Of a stretch of 64,000 nucleotides of DNA, positions 26,402 through 34,746 are shown piece after piece (the stretch's first letter is position 1; every line of letters begins with the position of its first letter). Source of the stretch: UBA6398 sp963660485 (lineage in GTDB: Bacteria > Bacteroidota > Bacteroidia > Bacteroidales > Bacteroidaceae); contig CAVKYH010000001.1 of the NCBI GenBank assembly GCA_963660485.1, positions 186,001 through 250,000 of the forward strand, in the 5' to 3' direction. The notes beneath the pieces were generated by a model. That model ran no database searches. It saw only the letters and a program-made list of their open reading frames with translations, and was not told the origin of the DNA. The translations under genes and the position numbers were made by a program.

Positions 26402-27655
26402 ATGTGTAGATTGATGTTGTTTCCGTTGCTTTTGCTTGCAACAAATATTTTTGCCCAGCAGAACCGTTCTTATTCCGAGCGCATTCGAACAGTAGAAAGT
26501 GTGGTTAACGGCGATAGGCAAAACCCTCCCGTTATAAATTTGAACGGACAGGAGACGGTTACAATATCTTTTGACGACATGACTCACGATTATGTGAGAT
26601 ACGTTTACAAACTTGAGCATTGCGATCACGATTGGAAAATCTCCGACGGAGTATTCGAAAGCGACTATATGACCGGGACGAATTTAGACCGTCCGATAGA
26701 AAATTACACCCTAAGCATGAATACTTCCAACCTCTACACTCACTACGAACTTAAATTCCCTAATTCGTATGTTAAACCTATTGTGTCGGGAAATTACAAG
26801 GTTAGCATTTACGACGAAGAGGACATGGAAAATCCGGTTGCCGAGGCATTTTTTTCTGTATCGGAAAACAAATTCGGAGTAGGGGCTTCGGCTTCTTCAA
26901 ACACCGATATCGACAGCAACAAGTCGCACCAGCAATTGGAACTGAGTGTGAATTTTTCAAACGTGGAGCTTCGTGATCCTTCGCGTGAGGTATTTGTGAA
27001 AATTCTTCAGAACAAACGTTACGACAATGCGGTTTCCAATCCAGAGCCTACCTATATAAGCGACAAGGAAATGAGATGGCAGCATTGCCGTGATTTGATT
27101 TTTCCGGCGGGCAACGAGTTTCGTAAGTTCGAGATACTGAACATACACCAACCTACATTGGGAGTGGACAAAATGCGATGGTTTGCGCCATATTACCATG
27201 CGTTCCTATATCCGGGAAAACAGTTCACGAATTACATATATAGCCAGGAAATCAACGGCTCATACGTTGTGAGAAACGAGGACAACGATAACAATGACAC
27301 TCAGAGCGAATATGTGATCGTTCATTTTGCTTTGCAGGCCGACGAGATGCGTGATGACGGCAGTTTCTACGTTTGCGGACAATGGAATGCCTATAATTTT
27401 TTGCCCGAGAACCGAATGAAATACGATTCGGAGAGCAATGTTTACGAAGCTGCCATATTGATGAAGCAAGGCTACTACAACTACGCTTATATATTTGTGC
27501 CCGACGGAAAACGTGTAGGGTCTATGGCGGAAAGCGAAGGCGATTTCTTTCAGACGGAAAACGAATACACGGTTTTTGTATACGCCCGTTTACAAGGGGA
27601 AAGGTATGACAGACTGATGGGATACCGCGATTTCAGATTTGTGCCCAATAAGTAA
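26402..27655 (+). CDS. DUF5103 (type IX secretion plug-domain) protein
   Basis: A 417-residue exported protein: signal peptide MCRLMLFPLLLLATNIFA then the DUF5103 body. Diagnostic stretches are ITISFDD-like VTISFDDMTHDYVRYVYKLEHCDHDW (about 50-75) and the second, carbohydrate-binding-like domain with FYVCGQWNAYN (about 320) and YNYAYIFVPDG (about 360). Members are annotated as T9SS plug proteins, after the plug of the SprA translocon in Flavobacterium. No other T9SS gene is in the window. It starts directly after cca, and the next gene begins 10 bases after its end. Confidence 0.85.
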   Translation: MCRLMLFPLLLLATNIFAQQNRSYSERIRTVESVVNGDRQNPPVINLNGQETVTISFDDMTHDYVRYVYKLEHCDHDWKISDGVFESDYMTGTNLDRPIENYTLSMNTSNLYTHYELKFPNSYVKPIVSGNYKVSIYDEEDMENPVAEAFFSVSENKFGVGASASSNTDIDSNKSHQQLELSVNFSNVELRDPSREVFVKILQNKRYDNAVSNPEPTYISDKEMRWQHCRDLIFPAGNEFRKFEILNIHQPTLGVDKMRWFAPYYHAFLYPGKQFTNYIYSQEINGSYVVRNEDNDNNDTQSEYVIVHFALQADEMRDDGSFYVCGQWNAYNFLPENRMKYDSESNVYEAAILMKQGYYNYAYIFVPDGKRVGSMAESEGDFFQTENEYTVFVYARLQGERYDRLMGYRDFRFVPNK

Positions 27656-27665
27656 ATCTCTCGAA

Positions 27666-28283
27666 ATGGAAATGCCTACATTTGCCCAAATACTTGATTT
27701 TATAGGTACGTTTGCCTTTGCAATATCCGGCATACGCCTTGCGTCGGCAAGGAAATTCGATATTTTCGGAGCGTTTGTAGTGGGACTTACCACGGCAGTA
27801 GGCGGCGGAACATTGCGCGATTTGTTGCTAGGTCAGACTCCTTTTTGGATGAGCAACGCAATATATATAATATGTACGGCATTGGCGGTTGTGTGGGTGG
27901 CTATATTCGGAAAACATCTCATTCGGCAGAACAATACATGGTTTTTGTTCGACACGATAGGGCTTGCCGTTTTTACGGTAACGGGTATCGAGAAAACTCT
28001 CACGCTTGGTTTCCCTTGGTGGACGGCTATCGTTATGGGAACAATGACCGGCGCGGCCGGGGGAATCTTCCGCGATGTGTTTATCAACGTGGAGCCGTTG
28101 ATATTCCGCAAGGAAATTTACGCATCGGCGTGTTTGATAGGCGGGGGTATCTATATGTTGTGCGGCTTGATAGGAATGGACAATGTGGTATCGGGCATTG
28201 TTTGCAGCATAACGGTCATTGCTGTGCGTTTGCTTGCCGTAAAGTTCAATATATCCCTTCCGCGTCTTCGGGGAGAGGAATGA
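27666..28283 (+). CDS. TRIC-type (UPF0126) membrane protein
   Basis: A protein of 205 residues with two repeats of a three-helix glycine-rich unit (ISGIRLASARKFDIFGAFVVG and VGGGTLRD in the first; ATFTG-like VTGIEKTL and GAAGGIFRD in the second), typical of the YicG/YadS family. The family is the bacterial form of trimeric intracellular cation channels; some members have been linked to glycine uptake. The ATG at 27666 is preferred because the upstream in-frame codons overlap the previous gene. Confidence 0.85.
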   Translation: MEMPTFAQILDFIGTFAFAISGIRLASARKFDIFGAFVVGLTTAVGGGTLRDLLLGQTPFWMSNAIYIICTALAVVWVAIFGKHLIRQNNTWFLFDTIGLAVFTVTGIEKTLTLGFPWWTAIVMGTMTGAAGGIFRDVFINVEPLIFRKEIYASACLIGGGIYMLCGLIGMDNVVSGIVCSITVIAVRLLAVKFNISLPRLRGEE

Positions 28284-28422
28284 GAAACTTCTGTATCAGT
28301 TTGTTTTACAAATCGGAATAGTTTGAAAGAGATTTGCTATTTTAATTTGTCAAATAAAAGTAGAGTAGGGCGTTATTCCATAGATTTTTCTTGGGTATCA
28401 AAGTTTTATATGCGTAAAAACA

Positions 28423-28430
28423 TAACTTTG
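28423..28430 (+). promoter_or_regulatory. Bacteroidetes -7 box for the winged-helix gene
   Basis: TAACTTTG fits TAnnTTTG; the leader would be about 50 nt. Confidence 0.55.
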
Positions 28431-28486
28431 CATCGAATTAACATGAGACAAGGTTTTTAAGCCACCGTCTCGAAAACTAAAAAATT

Positions 28487-28687
28487 ATGCTACAAGAAAA
28501 AGCCGGAGAAACAGCAGGAAAGATTTGGACTGTATTGAACGCCGAAGGTACGCTTACAATGAAACAAATCAAGAAATTGGCAAAAATCAACGAGAAAGAC
28601 TTTTTCCTCGGATTAGGTTGGCTGCTTCGTGAAGACAAATTGAACATCGACGAAGAAGCTTCGGATACAACCTACGCCCTCAAGTAA
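28487..28687 (+). CDS. Small winged-helix protein (DUF2582-like)
   Basis: A 66-residue protein with the pattern of a stand-alone winged helix: helix 1 AGETAGKIWTVLN, helix 2 MKQIKKLAK, recognition helix EKDFFLGLGWLLRE, and a short beta wing KLNIDEEAS...TYALK. The family is common in Bacteroidetes and some archaea and is thought to bind DNA; targets are unknown. It has its own promoter and is followed by a terminator. High abundance is plausible for such a small monocistronic gene, but that is inference. Confidence 0.8.
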   Translation: MLQEKAGETAGKIWTVLNAEGTLTMKQIKKLAKINEKDFFLGLGWLLREDKLNIDEEASDTTYALK

Positions 28688-28713
28688 AAAACGGAGCGTA
28701 AGAACAACGAATT

Positions 28714-28746
28714 AAAGTCTCCTGAAATATTCCAGGAGGCTTTTTT
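28714..28746 (+). terminator. Terminator after the winged-helix gene
   Basis: AAAGTCTCCTG pairs with CAGGAGGCTTT around an 8-base loop, with a run of six T. The SGNH hydrolase gene begins only 17 bases later, so either it has a weak promoter I did not recognise or it depends on read-through. Confidence 0.8.
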
Positions 28747-28762
28747 ATTACTGAAAACAACC

Positions 28763-29500
28763 ATGAAGAAAATAAACTTATTGATTTTCGCTGCGCTGTT
28801 TATAGTGCAAATCACAACGGCACAAGTGAAAGTGGCAATATTCGGCGGCTCTGTGGCACAATTTTTCAAAGACAAGGGGGCGCAAAAGCAACTTGAAAAA
28901 TCTATGCCGCGATACAAGATTACCAATTTCGGCAAAGCGGGAGACGGTTTCTGCAAACAGACTAAAATAGAGAATGGCAAGGCTGTTTTGGGCGGAATTC
29001 CTTTGATGGTTTCCAATCAATGCGGCGACGACAAAAAGCCTTATGATATCTACATACTTTGGTGCTCCACCAATGACATTTGGGGAAATCCCGTTGGCAA
29101 ATCTTCCGACTACACTATTGAAGACGGTTATGACGAGAACAAACTTCTGACCCAATGCGGCGGTTTGAATTATTGCATCGAGACCATACAGAAACATGCG
29201 CCTGCCGCAAAAATCCTCGTGTTTGCCTCGCTCAAAAGTTTCGGAAGCCCCTACGGCTACAGCAAAACGGGAGAAACTCGCTATAATCCGCCGCGCAGAA
29301 TGTGGAACTACATTGAAGGACAAATGGAATGCGCAAACCGTTTTTCCGTTCCGCTATTGAATCTGTGGACCGACAGCGGAATAAACGAACTTAACTACCA
29401 ACAGTTGTGCCCCGACGGCATTCACCCCACCAAAGACGGCTATCTGCTTCTATGCCCTCTGTTCAAGAATTTTATAGAAGCCCACAGCGGAAAATTATGA
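28763..29500 (+). CDS. SGNH/GDSL-type hydrolase, exported
   Basis: A 245-residue protein with a signal peptide (MKKINLLIFAALFIVQITTAQ) and an SGNH-hydrolase layout. Block I is the variant IFGGSVAQ (about 29-36) with the serine in GGSV; block III is WCSTNDIWG (about 98-106) with Asn; block V is CPDGIHPTKDGY near residue 220, giving the Asp-His pair. Such enzymes are esterases or deacetylases, often acting on polysaccharides; the substrate is not evident. It stands between a terminator and copy 4 of the palindromic repeat. Confidence 0.85.
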   Translation: MKKINLLIFAALFIVQITTAQVKVAIFGGSVAQFFKDKGAQKQLEKSMPRYKITNFGKAGDGFCKQTKIENGKAVLGGIPLMVSNQCGDDKKPYDIYILWCSTNDIWGNPVGKSSDYTIEDGYDENKLLTQCGGLNYCIETIQKHAPAAKILVFASLKSFGSPYGYSKTGETRYNPPRRMWNYIEGQMECANRFSVPLLNLWTDSGINELNYQQLCPDGIHPTKDGYLLLCPLFKNFIEAHSGKL

Positions 29501-29577
29501 TAACATTCCAAAGCACAGAAAGAGGGTAGAGGAACATCATAAAAGAGCTTGAAAAAAGCCACTTGATTGTAGAAAAA

Positions 29578-29662
29578 ACTATGTCTGATGTCGTTTAAAA
29601 CGAGGTCAGACCTAATTTAAATTCCGACGCATCTAATTTAAATTAGATGCGTCGGAGTTTTT
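29578..29662. repeat. Mosaic palindrome family, copy 4
   Basis: The core at 29623-29656 is a perfect 34-bp palindrome (left arm TCCGACGCATCTAATTT) followed by a T run, so it could also act as a terminator. It is preceded by the AACTATGTCTGATGTCGTTT and GAGGTCAGACCTAATTTAAA words. The segment from about 29612 to 29661 is repeated at 47713-47771 with one base difference. Confidence 0.9.
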
Positions 29663-29809
29663 TGCACATCAAATGTGCTTTTCTACCCATTTGTAATATC
29701 CGTTTTAGTGTTGCGATATAATTCTGCGGCATGCTGCATTTTTTCAGGAACAATAGGCCTCGCAACGCTTCTTTGAAGAAAGACAAACCGCAGGTTACAC
29801 AAAAATCAG

Positions 29810-29817
29810 TATATTTG
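29810..29817 (+). promoter_or_regulatory. Bacteroidetes -7 box for relA
   Basis: TATATTTG fits TAnnTTTG; it lies 22 bases before the chosen ATG, giving a leader of about 18 nt. Confidence 0.55.
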
Positions 29818-29839
29818 CTATAAAGAAATTTTGAGAACC

Positions 29840-32056
29840 ATGCCCACAACATTTTTCACAGACGAAGAACGCTCCCAACTCCTTGAACTGACAAGGAAAT
29901 TCGCAAGGCTCACCCCCCAGACCATAGACCGTTTCGGCTTTCGCAAAATACGCGATTATATATTGCAGGCCACGAAAAACGGAACGGTGAAGCGCGATGT
30001 CTTCGGCTTTAATCCCGTGATTACAGCCTTGGAAACAGCAATTATTCTCGGAGAAGAAATGCGGCTCGACGGAACTACGATGACCGGTTGCCTGCTTGCA
30101 CCGTTTTTTGAGGTGAACTGCGTAGACGCCGACGAGGTGAAAAAAGAATTCGGCAACGACATTGCAAGCATTGCCTCGGGGCTGAAAAGAGTGAAAGGAC
30201 TATATGCCAAGACTCCGGCAGTGGAAACCGAAAATTTCAGAAATCTGCTCGTGAGTTTCGCAGAAGACATGCGCGTGGTGCTTATCATGACCGCCGACCG
30301 CCTTGCTGCAATGCGGCGTATACGCGATGTGGCCGACGAAGACGCGCGCAACCAGGTGGCAAAAGAGGCTGAGTTTCTCTATGCTCCGATAGCCCACAAA
30401 TTGGGACTATACAAAATTAAAAGCGAACTCGAGGATTTGGCTGTGAAATACCTTGAACACGATGCTTACTACCTGATACGCGAAAAGTTGAACGCTACAA
30501 AAAGTGCGCGCGACGCTTATATCGCGAACTTTATCGAACCTATATCACAAAAACTCACTGCTGCCGGACTGGATTTCCATATAAAAGGACGCACAAAGAG
30601 CATTCATTCCATTTGGCAGAAGATGAAACGGCAACATTGCGCATTTGAGGGCGTTTACGACCTGTTTGCCATAAGAATTATCATAAACTGTCCCGAAGAC
30701 AAGGAGAAACTGCAATGCTGGCAGGTATATAGCATAATCACCGACATGTATCAGCCAAACCCAAAGCGACTTCGCGACTGGTTGAGCGTGCCCAAAAGCA
30801 ACGGATATGAGAGCCTGCATATCACAGTGCTCGGCCCGCAAAACAAATGGGTGGAGGTGCAAATCCGTTCAGAGCGTATGGACACAATTGCAGAGTATGG
30901 ACTTGCAGCACATTGGCGTTACAAAGGAATAAAAGGCGGAGAAAGCGGAATAGACGAGTGGATTGGAGAAATAAGGTCAATACTCGAAACCGGCGATGAC
31001 GTTCATATAATAAACCAGCTCAAACTTGATTTGAAAGACGAGGAGATATATGTGTTCACGCCAAAGGGAGATTTATACAAACTACCCGCCGGAGCCACAG
31101 TTCTTGACTTTGCCTATCGAATACATACCAATATAGGCAATCGCTGTGTGGGAGCTACTATCAACGGGAAGAACTATCCGTTGCGCCATAAACTTGCGAG
31201 CGGCGACCAGGTGGAGATAAAACTTTCCAATTCGCAAAGCCCAAACAGCGACTGGCTGAACTATGTGGTAACGGCAAGGGCAAAAAGCAAAATAAGGCAG
31301 TCGGTTCACGAAAGAGCCATAAAGGAGGGACAGTTCGCCCGCGAAGCATTCGAACGCAAACTGAAAAACCACGACATAGCTTGGGACGATTCCATTCTGA
31401 GTCATCTTTCAAAGAAATTCGGCTATAAGGAGCAAAGCGAATTCTTCAAGGCAATGGCAAGCGGAAGCATACAACTAAACGATGCTACCGACCAATATGA
31501 ATCGATGTACAAGAGCGAACACGAAGCTCCCGATCATTACCAGGCCATAAGCGCTAACGAATTCAATCTTTCGCAACAGCAAGGCAAAGGGAAAGACAAT
31601 AATTCGAATTCGGACGTACTTGTTATCGACAGCAACCTGAAAGGCATAGAATATACCCTTGCAAAATGCTGCAACCCCATATACGGAGACGATGTTTTCG
31701 GATTTGTTACCTCGGGAGGCGGCATCAAAATACACCGTTGCAGTTGCCCAAACGCCAAAACTCTGAGAGAACGTTACGGATATCGCGTGGTGAAAGCACG
31801 CTGGGCGGGAAAAGGTGGCGAGAAATACATCATCACGCTAAAAGTAATAGGTAACGATGATATTGGAATAGTAAACAACATGACTTCAATCATCGACAAA
31901 GAACAGGATATCCTTCTGCGTTCAATAAGAATAGACACTGCCGACGGACTGTTCTCTGGAATTCTGACGATATCCACTGGAAGCACCCGAAACGTAGATA
32001 TTTTGATTAAGAAACTTGGCACCGTGCATGGTGTAAAGAGTGTGGCGCGAATTTGA
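29840..32056 (+). CDS. relA: RelA/SpoT-family (p)ppGpp synthetase with degenerate hydrolase domain
   Basis: A 738-residue long RSH protein controlling the stringent response. The order is a pseudo-HD domain (about 25-190), synthetase (about 225-345, with GRTKSIHSIWQKM and NPKRLRDWLSVPKSNGYESLH), TGS (about 395-455, YVFTPKGDLYKLPAGATVLDFAYRIH), helical and zinc-finger-like region (CC in LAKCCNPIYGDD, and CSCPNA), and C-terminal ACT. In the hydrolase half the metal histidine-aspartate is replaced by Ala-Pro (residues 87-88, LLAPFF where SpoT has LLHDVI), the earlier His is Asn58, and the Asn after ADR is Ala157. Hydrolysis should therefore be lost and the enzyme should only make the alarmone. 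A separate hydrolase is expected elsewhere. I chose the ATG at 29840 over the TTG at 29831. Confidence 0.92.
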   Translation: MPTTFFTDEERSQLLELTRKFARLTPQTIDRFGFRKIRDYILQATKNGTVKRDVFGFNPVITALETAIILGEEMRLDGTTMTGCLLAPFFEVNCVDADEVKKEFGNDIASIASGLKRVKGLYAKTPAVETENFRNLLVSFAEDMRVVLIMTADRLAAMRRIRDVADEDARNQVAKEAEFLYAPIAHKLGLYKIKSELEDLAVKYLEHDAYYLIREKLNATKSARDAYIANFIEPISQKLTAAGLDFHIKGRTKSIHSIWQKMKRQHCAFEGVYDLFAIRIIINCPEDKEKLQCWQVYSIITDMYQPNPKRLRDWLSVPKSNGYESLHITVLGPQNKWVEVQIRSERMDTIAEYGLAAHWRYKGIKGGESGIDEWIGEIRSILETGDDVHIINQLKLDLKDEEIYVFTPKGDLYKLPAGATVLDFAYRIHTNIGNRCVGATINGKNYPLRHKLASGDQVEIKLSNSQSPNSDWLNYVVTARAKSKIRQSVHERAIKEGQFAREAFERKLKNHDIAWDDSILSHLSKKFGYKEQSEFFKAMASGSIQLNDATDQYESMYKSEHEAPDHYQAISANEFNLSQQQGKGKDNNSNSDVLVIDSNLKGIEYTLAKCCNPIYGDDVFGFVTSGGGIKIHRCSCPNAKTLRERYGYRVVKARWAGKGGEKYIITLKVIGNDDIGIVNNMTSIIDKEQDILLRSIRIDTADGLFSGILTISTGSTRNVDILIKKLGTVHGVKSVARI

Positions 32057-34257
32057 AACGACTTGCATTACTCTTGTTCTTGTTGTGCTCCGCCTTTGTC
32101 AGGCCTGGAGTTGCCGATAGCCGTGCACAAACAATACAAGACCATGCCAACGGAAACGATATACCGAATGCCGATTCCATAATGGCCCGCACTTTTCAAT
32201 ACCAACAGGAGCGGAATCTGCATATCGGACATATTAAATCGCAGGTATATACCAAATTCCACATCAACACAGACATTCACAACGTGTTGCTGCGCATTAT
32301 TCCCAACACCATACATATAAGCAAAGGCAAGAACCATTATTTCGGCGAAAGCATGGCGTTGCTCGAATACTCCGACATAGGAGTGGCAAACCGAAAGGTT
32401 TTGGCTTTTCACAGTACGCTGCGGCGGCTGAAAGAACTTCGAGACGTTTACATGACCAACGTTTCCGTGCAGGTTTACTCGCCTTACATGATAAGCAACA
32501 AGCTGCTGTCGCCGTTCAACAGGGTTAACCGCAAATATTACAGCTATAGCGTTGATACTACAAAGGCGGCGCCGCAAAATGGAATGGTTTGGGTTGCGTT
32601 TGCTCCGCGTAACCAAAATTCTCTTCTTATCAACGGGTGCGCTTTGATTGACGTGAGCACGGGGCAACTCGATTCCGTGAGGTTCAAAGCCGTTTACGAC
32701 AATCTTATGCACTGTGATGTCCGATTCAAATTGGGGAAAGACGGTATTTGCTCGCTGCTTGCCGAAAAGGTTGACTTTGACGCGCGTTACAAGTTTGCAG
32801 GAAACAAAATACATATTGCCGCAGAGGCGAGACTGAACCATATCGAAACCGACGAAAGGCATTATGCTGACTCTTTGCGCCGGGTGAAGGGGAACGACAA
32901 ATACAACATAACGCGGCTTAACTTGCTTTCGCCTGAATCGGGCGGCATTGTGCGCTCGCGGGATTACTTCAACTACTCGCGCCCCGTGCCTTTGACCGAA
33001 GAGGAAGACTCGTTGTTGCGACCGCGGGAGAAGCCGGTGAAAGTTGACAGCATCGTGGAGAACGGCAAAAGCATTGTAGAACTTAGTGCAGACGCTTTTG
33101 AAGATGTGTTTCTCGACCGGCACAATTTGAAGCTGTTCAACAATCGCGCGCAGATATCTATTCCTCCCATTCTTTCGCTTTCTATGCTGCAATGGTCGGG
33201 CAGTCGGGGATTCTCGATACAGAAACGGTTTAAGTTCTCGCTGCAAACCGAAAGCGGAGTGTCGGTAAACATGCGCCCCAAGGTGGGATACAATTTCAAG
33301 CAAAAGATTCTGTATTGGGAAGTGCCGCTCAACATGCGCCTTTTCCCCAAGAAGAACGGCGGCTTTGCCTTGACGTTCGGAAACGGCAACAAAATATACA
33401 GCAGCCTTCAGGCAAAGGAGGTGAGGGAACAGTTGAAACAATTCAGCAACTACGACTCTTTGCTTTACGTATTCAACAAATACAGTTTCAACTACTACAA
33501 GGACCTCTTTGTGCGGAGCTTGTTTTCGATTTCTCCCAAGTGTGGTATGGATTTGGAGGTGGGAATGGTGTTTCACCAACGCAAGCCTACCAACTGGAAC
33601 AAGGAGGCGGAGCTTGGAGGTATGCGCAAGTATTACAAGAGTCTCGCGCCGCATGTGGAGATGACCTATACGCCCGGAATGTATTACTACGAGAGCAGGC
33701 ATGGCAAAGTGCCGTTGCATTCGCATTGCCCCACATTTCGAGGGTCGTATGAGCGAGGAGTAGATTGGCTGGACTGCAACAACAGGTATGAAAAGATGGA
33801 GTTCGACTGCTCCCACCGCATTGACATTGGAAAGCTGAGCTCGCTGTATCTGCGCGGCGGCTGCGGTTTCTTTACCAATCGCAAGGAAATGTATTTCGTT
33901 GACTACGACAATTTCCTGTTTCACGATATGCCTGCCGGCTGGGACGATGACATGACGGGCGAGTTTCATTTGCTCGACCGCCGTTTCTACAACGAGTCAA
34001 ACTATTACGTTTTGCTCGGAAGTTCATACGACACGCCTATGCTCCTTCTTGGCAAACTGCCGCTTGTCTCGCGTGCCATAACGCGTGAGCGGATTTACTT
34101 CAATGCCGTATGCCTGCATGCCCTCAACCCTTATGTGGAAGGCGGATACGGCGTGGCCACTTCCATGTTTGACGGCGCATTGTTTGTAGGGGCAGGAAAC
34201 GGAACTGGATTTAAGTTCGGAGCAAAAATATCCCTCAGATTTTTCGACAAATGGTAG
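32053..34257 (+). CDS. DUF5686-like outer-membrane protein
   Basis: A 734-residue exported protein. The only in-frame start that keeps the signal peptide (KRLALLLFLLCSAFVRPGVADSRA) is a TTG overlapping the relA stop as TTGA; the next ATG is at residue 44, past the signal. The body resembles the DUF5686 protein at 17.9 kb: it shares RPVPLTEEE near residue 315 and has a C-terminal half of alternating aromatic strands ending in FFDKW, suggesting a beta-barrel. It lacks the carboxypeptidase-regulatory-like domain. Function unknown. Translation is probably coupled to relA. Confidence 0.75.
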   Translation: MKRLALLLFLLCSAFVRPGVADSRAQTIQDHANGNDIPNADSIMARTFQYQQERNLHIGHIKSQVYTKFHINTDIHNVLLRIIPNTIHISKGKNHYFGESMALLEYSDIGVANRKVLAFHSTLRRLKELRDVYMTNVSVQVYSPYMISNKLLSPFNRVNRKYYSYSVDTTKAAPQNGMVWVAFAPRNQNSLLINGCALIDVSTGQLDSVRFKAVYDNLMHCDVRFKLGKDGICSLLAEKVDFDARYKFAGNKIHIAAEARLNHIETDERHYADSLRRVKGNDKYNITRLNLLSPESGGIVRSRDYFNYSRPVPLTEEEDSLLRPREKPVKVDSIVENGKSIVELSADAFEDVFLDRHNLKLFNNRAQISIPPILSLSMLQWSGSRGFSIQKRFKFSLQTESGVSVNMRPKVGYNFKQKILYWEVPLNMRLFPKKNGGFALTFGNGNKIYSSLQAKEVREQLKQFSNYDSLLYVFNKYSFNYYKDLFVRSLFSISPKCGMDLEVGMVFHQRKPTNWNKEAELGGMRKYYKSLAPHVEMTYTPGMYYYESRHGKVPLHSHCPTFRGSYERGVDWLDCNNRYEKMEFDCSHRIDIGKLSSLYLRGGCGFFTNRKEMYFVDYDNFLFHDMPAGWDDDMTGEFHLLDRRFYNESNYYVLLGSSYDTPMLLLGKLPLVSRAITRERIYFNAVCLHALNPYVEGGYGVATSMFDGALFVGAGNGTGFKFGAKISLRFFDKW

Positions 34258-34299
34258 AACCATAAAAAACAAGCATATTGTTGAAGCCAATATGCTTTG

Positions 34300-34487
34300 G
34301 GCGAAATATGCTTTCCCTCGTAGAATGTCTCCTTTTTGCGGCATCTCTTTCGTAAAGAGGTCCGACGAGTTTCCCAAGAGGCCCGATGTGTTTTCCCAAA
34401 ACACCTGATGTGTTTGTCTTACTTCGGCCGAAGTAAGCACGTTGAACGGCCGAAGTAAGCATGTTGAACGGCCGAAGTAAGACAAAC
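34300..34487. repeat. Repeat element, copy 2, with 19-bp inverted repeat
   Basis: The left part (34300-34411) matches 9230-9346. The right part starts with GTTTGTCTTACTTCGGCCG (34412-34430) and ends with its exact complement at 34469-34487, enclosing two 22-bp units of the GCC type. A 20-bp perfect palindrome lies at 34418-34437. Compared with copy 1, the GAC, CAC and TAC blocks are missing, so copy 2 looks like the basic 76-bp unit. Confidence 0.88.
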
Positions 34488-34689
34488 AGAAGGCAGCAAA
34501 AGGGAAAAGAGATGCGTTGAGATGCTTTTTTTCTTAGGTTTTATGGAAATCTTTATCAGTTGTATTCTCCGCAAGATCAAGCTGGTTTGTGAATAAGATA
34601 GGGACAACCGATGAATTCAAGCCCTTGCTGAAAAAATTACATCTGATATAGTTTTCACGCCAATGGCATAAAGTTTTCACGATAAGAGG

Positions 34690-34724
34690 CAAAAAAAATC
34701 CCCGACCAATCAAGGCCGGAGATT
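34690..34724 (-). terminator. Terminator of the efflux-lpxA unit
   Basis: On the minus strand AATCTCCGGCC pairs with GGTCGGGGATT (two G-U) around TTGATT, followed by eight Ts. It lies about 20 bases after the lpxA stop. Confidence 0.82.
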
Positions 34725-34746
34725 TATCAATGCTATTTCCGTGAAA

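Larger units (their letters stand above)
29501..29839. other. Intergenic region SGNH hydrolase / relA
   Basis: A 339-base region holding copy 4 of the palindrome family and the relA promoter. The stretches 29501-29577 and 29665-29805 show nothing I can support. Confidence 0.6.
34258..34746. other. Intergenic region DUF5686-like gene / lpxA
   Basis: A 489-base region between converging genes. It holds a weak hairpin at 34271-34297 (AAGCATATTG arms, no T run), the second copy of the repeat element, about 200 bases (34490-34690) without recognisable signals, and the lpxA terminator. Confidence 0.65.

Noticed and set aside
32068..33969. Long (633-codon) minus-strand open frame
   Set aside because: It is antisense to the DUF5686-like gene, has no recognisable motif and an unlikely His/Arg/Val-rich composition; the plus-strand frame has a signal peptide and paralogue.
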